Below are positions 19,001 to 28,680 of a DNA stretch of 64,000 bases, one piece after another. Every line of letters begins with the position of its first letter. Within the stretch, counting starts at the first letter, position 1. This stretch comes from Pseudomonas alloputida. Its GTDB lineage: Bacteria > Pseudomonadota > Gammaproteobacteria > Pseudomonadales > Pseudomonadaceae. The position numbers were made by a program, and so were the translations under genes. The DNA is taken from assembly GCF_021283545.2 (NCBI RefSeq), contig NZ_CP128540.1, positions 375,501-439,500 on the forward strand, read 5' to 3'. The notes under the pieces are model-generated. The model was given only the letters and a program-made list of their open reading frames with translations, searched no databases and had not been told where the DNA came from.

Positions 19001-20934
19001 AGCTGATACCGCAAGGCCAGGCTGCTTTGCAGGCGCTGGGCCTGGCGCAGGGACTCGCGCAGGATGCGCCGGTCCAGGTGGTTGAGGCTGTCCGGGTCGA
19101 GCCGGTTGGAGTAAGGCAGGTTGTCGCGTATCTGGCGCTGGTGCTGCTGCATGCGGGTTTGCTGGATGAAGTGGTAGGCCTCTTCATAGGCGGCGCCGTC
19201 CAACGGTTCGATCACGCCCTTGGCTACCAGTTGGCGCAGGCGCTCCAGGGTATTGCAGGCAGCTATGCCATTGGCCAGGGCCAGCAAACGGGCACCATCC
19301 ACGAAGGGCGTCAGGCCCTGGACCTTGAGGTCGAGGGTCGCCGCCTTGTCGTTGCCTTGGCGTGTCAGCACGAACTCGCGCAACCGGCCCACCGGCGGGC
19401 GTTGGCGCAGGGCGTTGTCAGCCATCATGCGCTGGAAGATGCGGTTGTCGGCTACCTGTGCCAGCAGGCCCTGGCGCAGCTGCTCGCAGCCTTGCTCGTC
19501 GCCCCACACCACACGCAGGTCGAAGTAGATGCTCGAGCCCAGCAGGTTCTCCGGGCTGGCTTCGCGGACAAACCCGGCAAAGCGCCGCGCCCACTCGCTG
19601 CGCGACAGGCACAGTTCGGGGTTGCCGGCCATGACGTTACCCATGCACAGGGTGAAACCGCACTGGGCCAGGCATTGGTTGATGTATTGCGCCAGCGGCA
19701 GCAGGCGAGCGCGGATGGCGTCGGCCTCGGCGCTGTCGACTGCTTCGAAGAGGATGCCGTTGTCCTGGTCGGTGTGCAGGGTCTGCTCACGTCGCCCTTC
19801 GCTGCCAAAGCACAGCCAGCTAAACGGCACGCCCGGGTCGCCACGTTCGGCCAGGGCCAGTTCGATGACCCGGCACACGGTATGGTCGTTGAGCAAGGTA
19901 ATGATCTGGGTGATCTGCGTCGACGATGCGCCATGGGCCAGCATGCGTTCTACAAGCTGGCTGATTTCGCCGCGCAGCGAAACCAGCGTATCCAGGCGTG
20001 GCGCATGGCGTATGGTGCGCGCCAGGTGAACCAGATCGACCCGTTGCAGGGAGAACAGGTCGCGCTCGGAAACCACGCCGCACAGGCGTCCGTTTTCCAC
20101 CAGGCAGACATGGGCAATATGCCGCTCGGTCATGGCCATGGCGGCATCGAAGGCGCTGGCCTGGGGTGGGAGGTAGAACGGTTTGGCGGTCATGTGCCGG
20201 TCGATGGCGGCGCCCAGGTCGGTATCTACTGTCGCCACCACCTGGCGCAGGTCGCGCAAGGTGAAGATACCGATGGGGTAGCGCTGCGGGTCGACCACCA
20301 CGATGCTGCCCACCTGTTGCTCGTGCATCAGCCGCACGGCTTCGCGCAGGGGCGTATGGGCGCTGCACACCACCGGGTGACGCATGGCCAGTTCACCCAG
20401 GGGGGTGTTCAGCGAGTACTGGGTGCCGAGGGTTTCCACAGCGCGCTGGCGTACTTGCTGATTGACCTGATCAAGCAGGCTGCTGACACCGCGCAGGGCA
20501 AAATCCCGAAACACATCAGACATCGAGAACACGCGGATGAATGCTGCCTTGTTCAGTTGCAGGCAGAAGGTGTCTTCCCCGGCCAGGTGCTCGGTGCGGG
20601 TTGCCCGCTCACCCAGCAGGGCTGCCAGCGGGAAGCACTCCCCGCTGGTGATCTCGAACGTGGTTTCGACACCCGGTTTGGCCAGGTGCTGGCGCTCGCC
20701 AACCACGCGTCCCTGCTTGACGATGTAGAAGTGCTCGACCGGCCCGTCGGCAGGTTTGACGATGCTTTCACCGCAGGCGTAGAAGCGCAGCTGGCACTGC
20801 TCGACCAAGAAGGCCAGGTGGCTGTGCTCCATCTGATTGAACGGCGGAAAGCGCTGCAGGAACTGCAATGTGCCCTGGATGTTTTGCAGTACCGCTGTCT
20901 TGCCCGCCTGGCTATAGGCGTCCTTTTTGCTCAT
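18997..20934 (-). CDS. cNMP-binding/CBS-pair/DUF294 putative nucleotidyltransferase
   Basis: A 645-residue multidomain signalling-type protein. It has an N-terminal cyclic-nucleotide-binding fold (about residues 25-140), two CBS repeats (about 170-285, with GSIVVVDPQRYPIGIFTLRDL and HVCLVENGRLCGVVSERDL), a DUF294 nucleotidyltransferase-like domain (about 340-480, with CFGSEGRREQTLHTDQDNGILF) and a DUF294_C helical tail. The GSxGRxEQ..TDQDN block matches GlnD-like nucleotidyltransferases, so a UMP- or AMP-transferase role is plausible but unproven. It overlaps the exonuclease gene. It is divergent from the response regulator, and the gap contains an A/T-only stretch near 20961. Confidence 0.9.
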   Translation of the reverse strand: MSKKDAYSQAGKTAVLQNIQGTLQFLQRFPPFNQMEHSHLAFLVEQCQLRFYACGESIVKPADGPVEHFYIVKQGRVVGERQHLAKPGVETTFEITSGECFPLAALLGERATRTEHLAGEDTFCLQLNKAAFIRVFSMSDVFRDFALRGVSSLLDQVNQQVRQRAVETLGTQYSLNTPLGELAMRHPVVCSAHTPLREAVRLMHEQQVGSIVVVDPQRYPIGIFTLRDLRQVVATVDTDLGAAIDRHMTAKPFYLPPQASAFDAAMAMTERHIAHVCLVENGRLCGVVSERDLFSLQRVDLVHLARTIRHAPRLDTLVSLRGEISQLVERMLAHGASSTQITQIITLLNDHTVCRVIELALAERGDPGVPFSWLCFGSEGRREQTLHTDQDNGILFEAVDSAEADAIRARLLPLAQYINQCLAQCGFTLCMGNVMAGNPELCLSRSEWARRFAGFVREASPENLLGSSIYFDLRVVWGDEQGCEQLRQGLLAQVADNRIFQRMMADNALRQRPPVGRLREFVLTRQGNDKAATLDLKVQGLTPFVDGARLLALANGIAACNTLERLRQLVAKGVIEPLDGAAYEEAYHFIQQTRMQQHQRQIRDNLPYSNRLDPDSLNHLDRRILRESLRQAQRLQSSLALRYQL

Positions 20935-21140
20935 GAAACTGACCGTATCGCTATGCCGAACTATATATATCTATATATAGGTACCGGCCATGTTGTTCTC
21001 TGCCTCCATGGTCGGCTTGCGGCGGGGTGGTGCCCATTGGACGTAAGTCTATGAGCGCCCTTGTCAAAGACCCGACGAAAGGCGAAACGGGTTACGCGAG
21101 TAATGCGGTCCTAATGCTGAAGCGGAATTTTTTTGACGAG

Positions 21141-21596
21141 ATGAGCATGCCTGAGCACACCGACATCCTGAGCGACGCCGAGCGCGAGGCCTTGGCCGTG
21201 ATAAACCAAAGTGCGCCTGTGGCAGCCAGACCGTTGGTGCTGGTGGTGGATGACAACGCGGTTAACCGGGAGGCGCTGATCCTGTACCTGAAAAGCCGGG
21301 GCATCGATGCGGTGGGGGCGGATGGGGCCGAGGAAGCCAGGTTGTACCTGCACTATCAGAAGCGTATCGGCTTGATGATTACCGATTTGCGCATGCAGCC
21401 TGAAAGTGGATTGGACTTGATCAGGACGATTCGTGCGTCGGAGCGGGCGGCGTTGTCGATCATTGTGGTGTCGGGCGACACCGATGTGGAAGAGGCAGTG
21501 GATGTGATGCACCTGGGGGTGGTGGACTTCCTGCTCAAGCCGGTGGATCTGGGCAAGCTGTTGGAGCTGGTGAACAAAGAACTGAAAATTGGATGA
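21141..21596 (+). CDS. Single-domain response regulator
   Basis: CheY-like receiver protein with a short N-terminal extension and no output domain. The acidic pocket is LVVDDNAVNREAL, the phospho-acceptor Asp is in MITDLRMQPESG, the switch Ser/Thr is in IIVVSGDT and the conserved Lys is in FLLKPVD. I place the start at ATG 21141 (ATGAGCATG, with GACGAG just upstream), giving 151 residues; ATG 21051 would add 30 residues with no recognisable domain. A strong hairpin terminator follows the stop. No cognate kinase is adjacent. Confidence 0.85.
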   Translation: MSMPEHTDILSDAEREALAVINQSAPVAARPLVLVVDDNAVNREALILYLKSRGIDAVGADGAEEARLYLHYQKRIGLMITDLRMQPESGLDLIRTIRASERAALSIIVVSGDTDVEEAVDVMHLGVVDFLLKPVDLGKLLELVNKELKIG

Positions 21597-21599
21597 TGC

Positions 21600-21630
21600 G
21601 CCAGGGGGACCGTAAAACGGTCCCCCTGGC
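21600..21630. terminator. Bidirectional hairpin terminator
   Basis: GCCAGGGGGACCGT and its perfect complement, separated by two to four bases, form a 14-bp GC-rich stem between the convergent response regulator and glcB genes. It lacks a long T tail, so efficiency is uncertain. Confidence 0.7.
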
Positions 21631-21642
21631 AGCAGATGCTGC

Positions 21643-23820
21643 TTACAACCCGTTACGCGCCTTGAACTCGCGGCGACGGCGGTGCAGTACCGGCTCGGTA
21701 TAACCGTTCGGTTGCTTGCCACCTTCCACTACCAGTTCCACAGCCGCCTGGAACGCCACGTTGTCGTCGAAGTTGGGCGCCATCGGGCGGTACAGGGGGT
21801 CGCCAGCGTTCTGCTGATCGACCACCACGGCCATGCGCTTGAGGCTTTCCAGCACCTGTTCCTGGCTGACCACGCCGTGGCGCAGCCAGTTGGCCAGCAG
21901 CTGGGCAGAAATGCGCAGGGTGGCACGGTCTTCCATCAGGCCGACGTTGTTGATGTCCGGCACCTTCGAGCAACCCACGCCCTGGTCGATCCAGCGCACC
22001 ACGTAGCCGAGAATGCCCTGGGCGTTGTTGTCCAGCTCGTTGCGGATCTCTTCGGCCGACCAGTTGGTGTCGGCAGCCAGCGGAATGGCCAGAATGTCAT
22101 CCACCGACGCCGGGGTACGTGAAGCCAGTTCACGCTGGCGCGCCTGTACGTCCACCTTGTGGTAGTGCAGGGCGTGCAGGGTGGCGGCAGTTGGCGACGG
22201 TACCCAGGCGGTGTTGGCACCGGCCAGTGGGTGGGCGATCTTCTGCTCGAGCATGGCGGCCATCAGGTCAGGCATGGCCCACATGCCTTTGCCGATCTGC
22301 GCACGGCCTTGCAGGCCGGTGGCCAGGCCAACGTCGACGTTGTTGTTTTCGTAGGCGCCGATCCACTTCTCGTTCTTCATGGCACCTTTGCGCACCACGG
22401 CGCCGGCTTCCATCGAGGTGTGGATTTCATCGCCAGTGCGGTCAAGGAAGCCGGTGTTGATGAACACCACGCGCTCGGCGGCTGCCTTGATGCAGGACTT
22501 GAGGTTGACCGTGGTACGGCGTTCCTCGTCCATGATGCCGACCTTGACGGTGTTGCGCGGCATGCCCAGCAGGTCTTCGACCTGGCTGAAGATCTCGGTG
22601 GCGAAGGCCACTTCCTCAGGGCCGTGCATCTTCGGCTTGACGATGTACACGCTGCCGCTGCGGGTATTCTTGCGGCTGGTGTTGCCGTTGAGGTTGTGCA
22701 GGGCGATCAGGTTGGTGAACAGCCCGTCCTGGATACCTTCGGGGATTTCGTTGCCTTGGGCATCGAGGATCGCCGGGTTGGTCATCAGGTGGCCAACGTT
22801 GCGCACGAACAGCAACGAACGACCGTGCAGGGTCACGCTGCCGCCGTTAGGCGCCGCGTACTCGCGGTCCGGGTTCATGGTGCGGGTGAAGGTTTTGCCA
22901 CCCTTGCTCACGCTTTCGGCCAGGTCGCCTTTCATCAAGCCCAGCCAGTTGCGGTAGACGATGACTTTGTCGTCAGCGTCTACGGCTGCAACCGAGTCTT
23001 CGCAGTCCATGATGGTGGTCAGTGCCGACTCCATCAGGATGTCTTTGACGCCAGCGGCGTCGGTGCTGCCGACGGGGGTGCTGGCATCGACCTGGATTTC
23101 GAAGTGCAGGCCGTTGTGCTTGAGCAGCACGGCAGTGGGCGCGGCGGCGTCGCCGTGGAAGCCGATCAGTTGCGCATCGTCGCGCAGGCCAGTGTTGCTG
23201 CCGCCTTTCAGGGCAACAACCAGCTTGCCGCCTTCGATGCGGTAGCCCGTGGAGTCAACGTGCGAGCCGGCGGCCAGTGGCGCGGCTTCGTCGAGGAAGG
23301 CACGGGCGAAGGCGATGACCTTGTCGCCGCGCACCTTGTTGTAACCCTGGCCTTTTTCGGCGCCGCCTTCATCGCTGATGGCATCGGTGCCGTACAGGGC
23401 GTCGTACAGCGAACCCCAACGGGCGTTGGCGGCGTTCAGGGCGAAGCGGGCGTTCATCACCGGCACGACCAGTTGTGGGCCGGCCATGTGGGCGATTTCT
23501 TCGTCCACGTTCTGGGTGGTGGCCTGGAAATCGTCGGCTTGTGGCAGCAGGTAGCCGATTTCCTGGAGGAATGCTTTGTAGGCTGCGGCGTCGTGGGCCT
23601 GGCCTTTGCGTGCCTGGTGCCAGGCGTCGATCTTGGCTTGCAGCTCGTCGCGCTTGGCGAGCAGGGCTTTGTTCTTTGGAGCGAGGTCATTGATGATCTT
23701 CTCTGCACCCGCCCAGAACTGCTCGGCGACGATGCCGGTCCCGGGGATGGCTTCGTTGTTCACGAAGTCGTACAGGACCTTGGCGACCTGAAGGCCACCG
23801 ACTTGAACGTATCCAGTCAT
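21643..23820 (-). CDS. glcB: Malate synthase G
   Basis: Condenses glyoxylate with acetyl-CoA to malate in the glyoxylate bypass. The product is about 725 residues, the expected length for isoform G, and starts [21 protein letters not shown] use ATG 23820 rather than a start four codons upstream. Key stretches include [54 protein letters not shown] and the catalytic-Asp region near the C-terminus ([22 protein letters not shown]). It is monocistronic and convergent with the response regulator; the long gap upstream holds dyads that may be operators. Confidence 0.96.
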   Translation of the reverse strand: MTGYVQVGGLQVAKVLYDFVNNEAIPGTGIVAEQFWAGAEKIINDLAPKNKALLAKRDELQAKIDAWHQARKGQAHDAAAYKAFLQEIGYLLPQADDFQATTQNVDEEIAHMAGPQLVVPVMNARFALNAANARWGSLYDALYGTDAISDEGGAEKGQGYNKVRGDKVIAFARAFLDEAAPLAAGSHVDSTGYRIEGGKLVVALKGGSNTGLRDDAQLIGFHGDAAAPTAVLLKHNGLHFEIQVDASTPVGSTDAAGVKDILMESALTTIMDCEDSVAAVDADDKVIVYRNWLGLMKGDLAESVSKGGKTFTRTMNPDREYAAPNGGSVTLHGRSLLFVRNVGHLMTNPAILDAQGNEIPEGIQDGLFTNLIALHNLNGNTSRKNTRSGSVYIVKPKMHGPEEVAFATEIFSQVEDLLGMPRNTVKVGIMDEERRTTVNLKSCIKAAAERVVFINTGFLDRTGDEIHTSMEAGAVVRKGAMKNEKWIGAYENNNVDVGLATGLQGRAQIGKGMWAMPDLMAAMLEQKIAHPLAGANTAWVPSPTAATLHALHYHKVDVQARQRELASRTPASVDDILAIPLAADTNWSAEEIRNELDNNAQGILGYVVRWIDQGVGCSKVPDINNVGLMEDRATLRISAQLLANWLRHGVVSQEQVLESLKRMAVVVDQQNAGDPLYRPMAPNFDDNVAFQAAVELVVEGGKQPNGYTEPVLHRRRREFKARNGL

Positions 23821-24269
23821 TGCTTGCCTCACTCTGCTCAGCTATTTCGCTCTTCTGTATTAAGCCTGTAGCGCTTCTCTAAACACGGCACCAGTGCATG
23901 CCCCCGGGGTTGCTTGGGGGCGGCTGGGTGCGGCCTGCCAGACAGGCTGGCGGGCAGTGTGCGTATTTTCACAGGCGCCTTGGCAGACATCCAAACGACG
24001 TTTTGTAGTCCGCGCCACGGGATACTACATGAAGCAGTAGGCGGGGCAAAATCAGACTAAAAGCGCCGTTATGCGACCCGTTGGTCGCGTATGGTCACGC
24101 TGGGAGTAGGTATGTTCGCAAAAAACAGGTGGATTGTTCCAGATAAATCTTGAAACAGTACACGATTGGCTGTGCAGATTGCCCTGCGGCAGGTTGCCGC
24201 GCCTTGCCTATACTGACTCGATCCCCCGATTTTCTGCCGCCCGGCGCGGTCCGACACGAGGAAGGGCTT
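23821..24269. promoter_or_regulatory. glcB-gcvR divergent intergenic region with dyads
   Basis: About 450 bases with no convincing gene. Two dyads stand out: TGTAGT (24004-24009) with ACTACA (24024-24029), spaced 14 bases, and GCGACC (24073-24078) with GGTCGC (24083-24088). The first looks like a regulator operator and the second like a small hairpin. Assigning either to glcB or to the gcvR-like gene is guesswork. Confidence 0.35.
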
Positions 24270-24788
24270 GTGGATCATCTTGTACTGACTGTAATTGCCC
24301 CTGACAAGGCCGGCCAGGTCGAACGTATTGCCCAGTGCATCGCCGACCACAGTGGTAACTGGCTGGAAAGCCGCATGTCGCGTATGGCCGGGCAGTTTGC
24401 TGGCATTCTGCGGGTGGCGGTGCCGGCAGAGAATTACGCCGAGCTTGTGGCCTCGCTGCAGGGGCTGGCCAGGTATGACATTCGCGTGCTGATCGCCGAG
24501 AGCGGGATTGAGCCGTCGTGCACCTGGAAGCCAATTGCCATGGAGCTGGTGGGTAACGACCGGCCGGGGATCGTGCGGGACATTACCCGCTTGCTGGCTG
24601 AGCTGCAGGTAAACGTCGAGCGGTTTTCCACAGAAGTGCGGCCGGCGCCGATGAGCAGTGAGCCGTTGTTCCACGCCGACGCATTGCTGGCGTTGCCGTT
24701 GACCTTGCCGCTGGAAGAACTGCAGCAGCGGCTGGAGAGCCTGGCGGATGACTTGATGGTGGAGTTGAAGCTGCGGGCAGAGGATTGA
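24270..24788 (+). CDS. gcvR: GcvR-like ACT-domain regulator
   Basis: A 172-residue protein with two ACT domains, LVLTVIAPDKAGQVERIAQCIADHSGNW at about residues 4-75 and AMELVGNDRPGIVRDITRLLAELQVNVE at about 88-165. It resembles GcvR, which modulates the glycine-cleavage regulator GcvA. The GTG start at 24270 is chosen because the ACT domain begins there and GAGGAAGG lies five to eight bases upstream; an in-frame start 120 bases earlier encodes no recognisable sequence. The pairing partner in this genome cannot be seen. Confidence 0.85.
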   Translation: MDHLVLTVIAPDKAGQVERIAQCIADHSGNWLESRMSRMAGQFAGILRVAVPAENYAELVASLQGLARYDIRVLIAESGIEPSCTWKPIAMELVGNDRPGIVRDITRLLAELQVNVERFSTEVRPAPMSSEPLFHADALLALPLTLPLEELQQRLESLADDLMVELKLRAED

Positions 24789-24835
24789 TCAGCAAGCGGC
24801 CATCTGCGGTTATCCCGATATCACGGGGAAGGCCC

Positions 24836-24957
24836 TGTGGATAACCTGGGGGTGTACCTCTCCAGCCCAGGTATCACGTGCCTTGTACGGTTTTGCTCAA
24901 AAAATGCCCAATTATCAGCAGCTTGTGCACAAAGCGCGGGGACGAGGGTGTGGATAA
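24836..24957. promoter_or_regulatory. Two DnaA-box-like nonamers in the gcvR-rarD gap
   Basis: Two exact TGTGGATAA nonamers (complement TTATCCACA) lie at 24836-24844 and 24949-24957 in the same orientation, within a 230-bp non-coding gap. This is the consensus DnaA-binding sequence. Whether DnaA binds here, or what it would do, is not shown. Confidence 0.45.
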
Positions 24958-24970
24958 CCTATGGAGATGT

Positions 24971-25012
24971 CTCTGCAGGCCAGGCGCTACATGACCTGCA
25001 GAGTTTTGATCG
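24971..25012 (+). terminator. Rho-independent-like terminator after gcvR
   Basis: CTCTGCAGG (24971-24979) pairs perfectly with CCTGCAGAG (24995-25003), and the stem is followed on the plus strand by TTTTGATCGTTTT. Confidence 0.55.
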
Positions 25013-25020
25013 TTTTCTGA

Positions 25021-25908
25021 TCAGCTACGTTTGCGCAAGTTCAGCCATGCATCGACGCTGTAAATCGCCAAACCTGCCCAGATGAACATGAAGGCCGCCA
25101 GGGTGCTCGACGACAAATGCTCGTCGAACAGCACTACGGCCTGCAACAGCACCAAGGTCGGCGCCAGGTACTGCAGGAAGCCCAGCGTGGTGTACGGCAG
25201 GTGCCGTGCGGCGGCGTTGAAGCATACCAGCGGCACCAGCGTCACCGGCCCGGCCGCCATCAGCCACAGCGCCTCGCTGCTGGTATAGAACGCGCCCTGG
25301 GCACTCATCGCTGTCGGGTGCAGTAGCAGCCAGCCAAGGGCCAGCGGTACCAGCATCCAGGTTTCCACCACCAGGCCGGGCAGCGCAGCCACCGGCGCCT
25401 GCTTACGGATCAGCCCATAGAAGCCGAAGCTCAACGCCAGCACCAGTGATACCCACGGCAGGCTGCCCACTTGCCACACCTGCTGCGCCACACCCACGGC
25501 AGCCATGCCCACCGCCAGCCATTGCAGGCGGCGCAGGCGCTCACCAAGAATCAGCATGCCCAGCAGTACATTGATCAGCGGGTTGATGTAATAGCCCAGG
25601 CTGGCCTCGAGCATACGGCCGTTGTTCACCGACCACACGTAGGTCAGCCAGTTGCCGGCGATCAGTGCCCCGCTCAGTGCCAGGATGCCCAGCCGGCGCG
25701 GGTTGTTGCGCAGTTCACGCCACCAGCCGGGGTGTTTCCACACCAGTAGCAGCAGCGAGCCGAACAGTGCTGACCAGAGCACCCGGTGGACAATGATCTC
25801 CACCGCCGGGACGCTCTGGATTGCCTTGAAGTAGAGGGGGAAAAGGCCCCAGATGATGTAGGCGCTCAAGCCCAGTATGTACCCGCGACGCGGGTTTGCG
25901 GCGTGCAT
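25021..25908 (-). CDS. rarD: EamA-family transporter RarD
   Basis: A 295-residue inner-membrane protein of the drug/metabolite transporter superfamily. It has ten hydrophobic segments in two EamA repeats and starts MHAANPRRGYILGLSAYIIWGLFPLYFKA, the RarD-type N-terminus. The conserved NWLTYVWSVNNGRMLEASLGYYINPL stretch is present. RarD was named from a chloramphenicol-sensitivity phenotype; its physiological substrate is not known. It lies on the minus strand, with srkA upstream on the same strand. Confidence 0.92.
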   Translation of the reverse strand: MHAANPRRGYILGLSAYIIWGLFPLYFKAIQSVPAVEIIVHRVLWSALFGSLLLLVWKHPGWWRELRNNPRRLGILALSGALIAGNWLTYVWSVNNGRMLEASLGYYINPLINVLLGMLILGERLRRLQWLAVGMAAVGVAQQVWQVGSLPWVSLVLALSFGFYGLIRKQAPVAALPGLVVETWMLVPLALGWLLLHPTAMSAQGAFYTSSEALWLMAAGPVTLVPLVCFNAAARHLPYTTLGFLQYLAPTLVLLQAVVLFDEHLSSSTLAAFMFIWAGLAIYSVDAWLNLRKRS

Positions 25909-25972
25909 GCAGAATCCTTGCTTAGGTTGCTAAATAAAGCGACGCCTATTGTAGACAGAGGCGGGCGTGCTT

Positions 25973-26947
25973 CTAGAACAATTTCAGCGGAGCTTCATCC
26001 AGCGCAGCCATCTGTTCGCGCAAGGCGAGAATCTGGTCGCCCCAGTAGCGTGGCTGGCCGAACCAAGGGAAGCTGGGCGGGAACGCCGGGTCGTCCCAGC
26101 GCCTTGCCAGCCAGGCGCTATAGTGCAGCTGGCGCAGGGCGCGCAGGGGCTCGATCAGGGCCAGTTCGCGCGGGTCGAAGTCGTGGAACTCGTTGTAGCC
26201 GTCGATCAGCTCGGCCAGTTGCCCCAGGCGCTCCTCGCGGTTGCCGGCCAGCATCATCCACAGGTCTTGCACCGCTGGGCCCATGCGGCAATCGTCGAGG
26301 TCGACCACGTGGTACACCTCATCGCGGTGCATCAGGTTGCCGGGGTGCAGGTCGCCGTGCAGGCGGATGAGCTGGTGTGGTGTGCGAGCGTAGATGTCCT
26401 CCACCCGCTTGAGCAGATCGCGGGCCACGGACTCGAACGCCGGCAGCAGTTCATGTGGGACAAAATTACCCTCCAGCAAGGTGTTCAGCGAGGCGTGGCC
26501 AAAGTTGTCCACAGCCAGTGCCTCACGGTGCTTGAACGGCTTGCTGGCGCCCACGGCATGCAGGCGGCCAAGTAACTGGCCCAGCCGATACAACTGGTCG
26601 AGGTTGCCAGGTTCGGGGGCGTGGCCGCCGCGACGGGGGAACAGCGTGAAGCGGAAGCCCTTGTGTTCGAACAAGGTGCGGTCATCGTGCTGCATGGGCG
26701 CAACCACCGGGACTTCGCAGTCGGCGAGTTCGGCCGTGAAGGCGTGCTCTTCGAGGATGGCTGCATCGCTCCAGCGGCCTGGGCGGTAGAACTTGGCAAT
26801 CAACGGCTGCGCGTCTTCGATGCCCACCTGGTACACGCGGTTCTCGTAGCTGTTCAGCGCCAGCACCCGAGCGTCGCTGAGAAAGCCCAGGCTTTCCACT
26901 GCGTCCAGGACCAGGTCGGGGGTGAGGGTGTCGAAGGGGTGGGACAT
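25973..26947 (-). CDS. srkA: Stress response kinase A (YihE/RdoA family)
   Basis: A 324-residue APH-like Ser/Thr kinase that in E. coli counters envelope-stress-linked killing. Visible landmarks are the N-lobe motif NSYENRVYQVG, the lysine in LIAKFYRPGRW, the catalytic loop LHGDLHPGNLMH and the metal-binding VVDLDDCRMGP. The product starts MSHPFDTLTPDLVLDAVESLG at ATG 26947; an in-frame ATG 33 bases upstream adds nothing conserved. It is flanked by rarD downstream and the ModE-like gene upstream, with gaps long enough for its own promoter. Confidence 0.92.
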   Translation of the reverse strand: MSHPFDTLTPDLVLDAVESLGFLSDARVLALNSYENRVYQVGIEDAQPLIAKFYRPGRWSDAAILEEHAFTAELADCEVPVVAPMQHDDRTLFEHKGFRFTLFPRRGGHAPEPGNLDQLYRLGQLLGRLHAVGASKPFKHREALAVDNFGHASLNTLLEGNFVPHELLPAFESVARDLLKRVEDIYARTPHQLIRLHGDLHPGNLMHRDEVYHVVDLDDCRMGPAVQDLWMMLAGNREERLGQLAELIDGYNEFHDFDPRELALIEPLRALRQLHYSAWLARRWDDPAFPPSFPWFGQPRYWGDQILALREQMAALDEAPLKLF

Positions 26948-27045
26948 GGTGGCTCCGGAGGGTAAGCGGCGTGGGGCCATGGTAGCGCGTTATGCCTGTG
27001 CCGGCTTCACAGGCAGGCCCGCAATCCGCTCGCCGCGTGGCCAGG

Positions 27046-27810
27046 CTATGCCGGTATCCCGATCAGCACATAGGACGGATGGAACTGCACCCGCACCGAG
27101 CTGCCGACCGCCACCTGCTGCCCTGCCAACCACTGCGCCTCTGCAATGGCACACAACGTCTGGCCATTCCCCAGCGCCAGCCTGACCTCGCTGGGGCCGT
27201 CATCCTCGGCCAGCACTTCCTCCACCGTCGCGTTCAAACAGTTACTGCCCCTCTCGGCTTCTTCCTCTTGCGCCAGTAAACGCACCCACCCGGCCTTTAG
27301 CAGCGCCACCACCATCGTTCCCGGTGTCAGCTCCAGGCGCGCCGTGCTGTCGTGGGTGATCAGCGCATCGATCTCCAGCCCGCCACCCAATGCCAGGCTG
27401 ACGCGGTCATACCGGCCTTCAGGGCGCAGGCCGCTGACCTGGCCCTGCAACTGGTTGCGCGCACTGGTGCGCAGCATCAGGCGCCCGAGCAGGTCGAGGT
27501 CGCCGGATTCTTCGGCGGCGTCAAGGATTTGTGCCTGCAGGGCCTGCAGCCGTTGGTACAGGCGCAACACCCGCTCGCCTTCCGGCGACAAGTGCGCACC
27601 GCCACCGCCGCGGCCACCGGTGCTGCGCTTGACCAAGGGCTGGCTGGCCAGGTTGTTGAGCTCGTCGATGGCATCCCAGGCCGCCTTGTAGCTGATACCT
27701 GCGGCCTTGGCGGCGCGGGTGATCGAGCCTTGTTCGGCAATATGCTGCAGCAGCGCGATGCGCTGTGGGCGGCGGGCGATGTGCTGGGTGAGAACGGGGG
27801 GTAGGGACAT
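27046..27810 (-). CDS. modE: ModE-family molybdate-responsive regulator
   Basis: A 254-residue regulator with an N-terminal winged HTH of the ModE/LysR type (IAEQGSITRAAKAAGISYKAAWDAIDELNN, then LVKRSTGGRGGGGAHLSPEGERVL) and two C-terminal TOBE-like molybdate-binding repeats (about residues 120-185 and 190-254). ModE represses molybdate uptake when molybdate is plentiful. No modABC genes are adjacent, so targets must lie elsewhere. It is followed downstream by srkA and preceded by comF on the same strand. Confidence 0.88.
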   Translation of the reverse strand: MSLPPVLTQHIARRPQRIALLQHIAEQGSITRAAKAAGISYKAAWDAIDELNNLASQPLVKRSTGGRGGGGAHLSPEGERVLRLYQRLQALQAQILDAAEESGDLDLLGRLMLRTSARNQLQGQVSGLRPEGRYDRVSLALGGGLEIDALITHDSTARLELTPGTMVVALLKAGWVRLLAQEEEAERGSNCLNATVEEVLAEDDGPSEVRLALGNGQTLCAIAEAQWLAGQQVAVGSSVRVQFHPSYVLIGIPA

Positions 27811-27859
27811 GGGTATTCCGTATACAAAGGTGCTTTACAAATGGGCAGGTCGCGCCTGG

Positions 27860-28591
27860 TCATACATACCCCGGTTTGGGCGTACGTGCCAGGCAATACA
27901 CATCCACCCGCCGCGCACCTGCCTTGCGCAGTGCCTGGGCGATAGCCTGCGCAGTGGCACCGGTGGTCAACACATCATCGACGATGGCGACATGCTTGCC
28001 TTCCAGTTCGCCCTGTACCGCGAACGCCTGGCGCAAATTGCGCCGCCGTGCCTTGGCGCCCAGATGTTGCTGTGCCGGTGTCTCGCGGGTGCGGGCCAGC
28101 AAACGCTCGTTGCAGGTTACCCCGACGTGCGACGACAACCACCGCCCAAGCATCCCCGCCTGGTTGAACCCCCGCTCGCGCAGTCGACGCCTGGCCAGAG
28201 GCACAGGCAACAGCAGGTCAGGGCGAGGCAACCCTTCGGCATAGCGATACTGCAGCCCCTGCCCCAGCAGCTCAGCCATCAGGCGCCCCAAAGGCCATTG
28301 GCGATTGTGCTTGAAACGGCTGATCAACGTGTCCACCGGAAAGCCGAAATGCCACAGGGCAATGACCTGATCGAAGGCCGGCAAGCAGCGGCCACACGGG
28401 GCGCAGGTCAAGCCGGCCATGGGCAAGGGCAGGGCGCAATGTCGGCACTGATCACCCAGCCAGGGCAGCGCCTGTTCGCAGGTGATGCACAGCGGGTAAT
28501 GCTGCTCGGCAGGCTCATCGCATAACAAGCACATCTGATTAATAAGTGAGCACTTGTAAACCAGTCGCTTCCAGTGCAGTTGACAGTTCAT
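27860..28591 (-). CDS. comF: ComF family phosphoribosyltransferase-like protein
   Basis: A 243-residue protein with an N-terminal zinc-ribbon-like region (CLLC, CITC, CRHC, CAPC between residues about 21 and 68) and a C-terminal PRTase domain with the PRPP-binding loop VAIVDDVLTTGAT. ComF homologues support DNA uptake and transformation; the biochemical reaction is not well defined. I use ATG 28591, which has GGAAGG a few bases upstream on the minus strand; the open frame extends 39 codons further into the bioB leader without similarity. It is divergent from bioB. Confidence 0.9.
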   Translation of the reverse strand: MNCQLHWKRLVYKCSLINQMCLLCDEPAEQHYPLCITCEQALPWLGDQCRHCALPLPMAGLTCAPCGRCLPAFDQVIALWHFGFPVDTLISRFKHNRQWPLGRLMAELLGQGLQYRYAEGLPRPDLLLPVPLARRRLRERGFNQAGMLGRWLSSHVGVTCNERLLARTRETPAQQHLGAKARRRNLRQAFAVQGELEGKHVAIVDDVLTTGATAQAIAQALRKAGARRVDVYCLARTPKPGYV

Positions 28592-28680
28592 AGGCCTTCC
28601 ATGACTATGCGAGCTATCCGTGATGCGCTGGCGGGCTTTCCTGTCCCGGCGCCAGCTACAGCCTAAACAAGGAAACGCCG

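Noticed and set aside
20961..20979. TATATATATCTATATATA palindromic A/T stretch between divergent genes
   Set aside because: Low-complexity dyad typical of promoters; no further support for a specific operator.
19027..21054. 675-codon open frame opposite the CBS/DUF294 gene
   Set aside because: It is antisense to a protein with clear domains; long antisense frames are common at this GC content.
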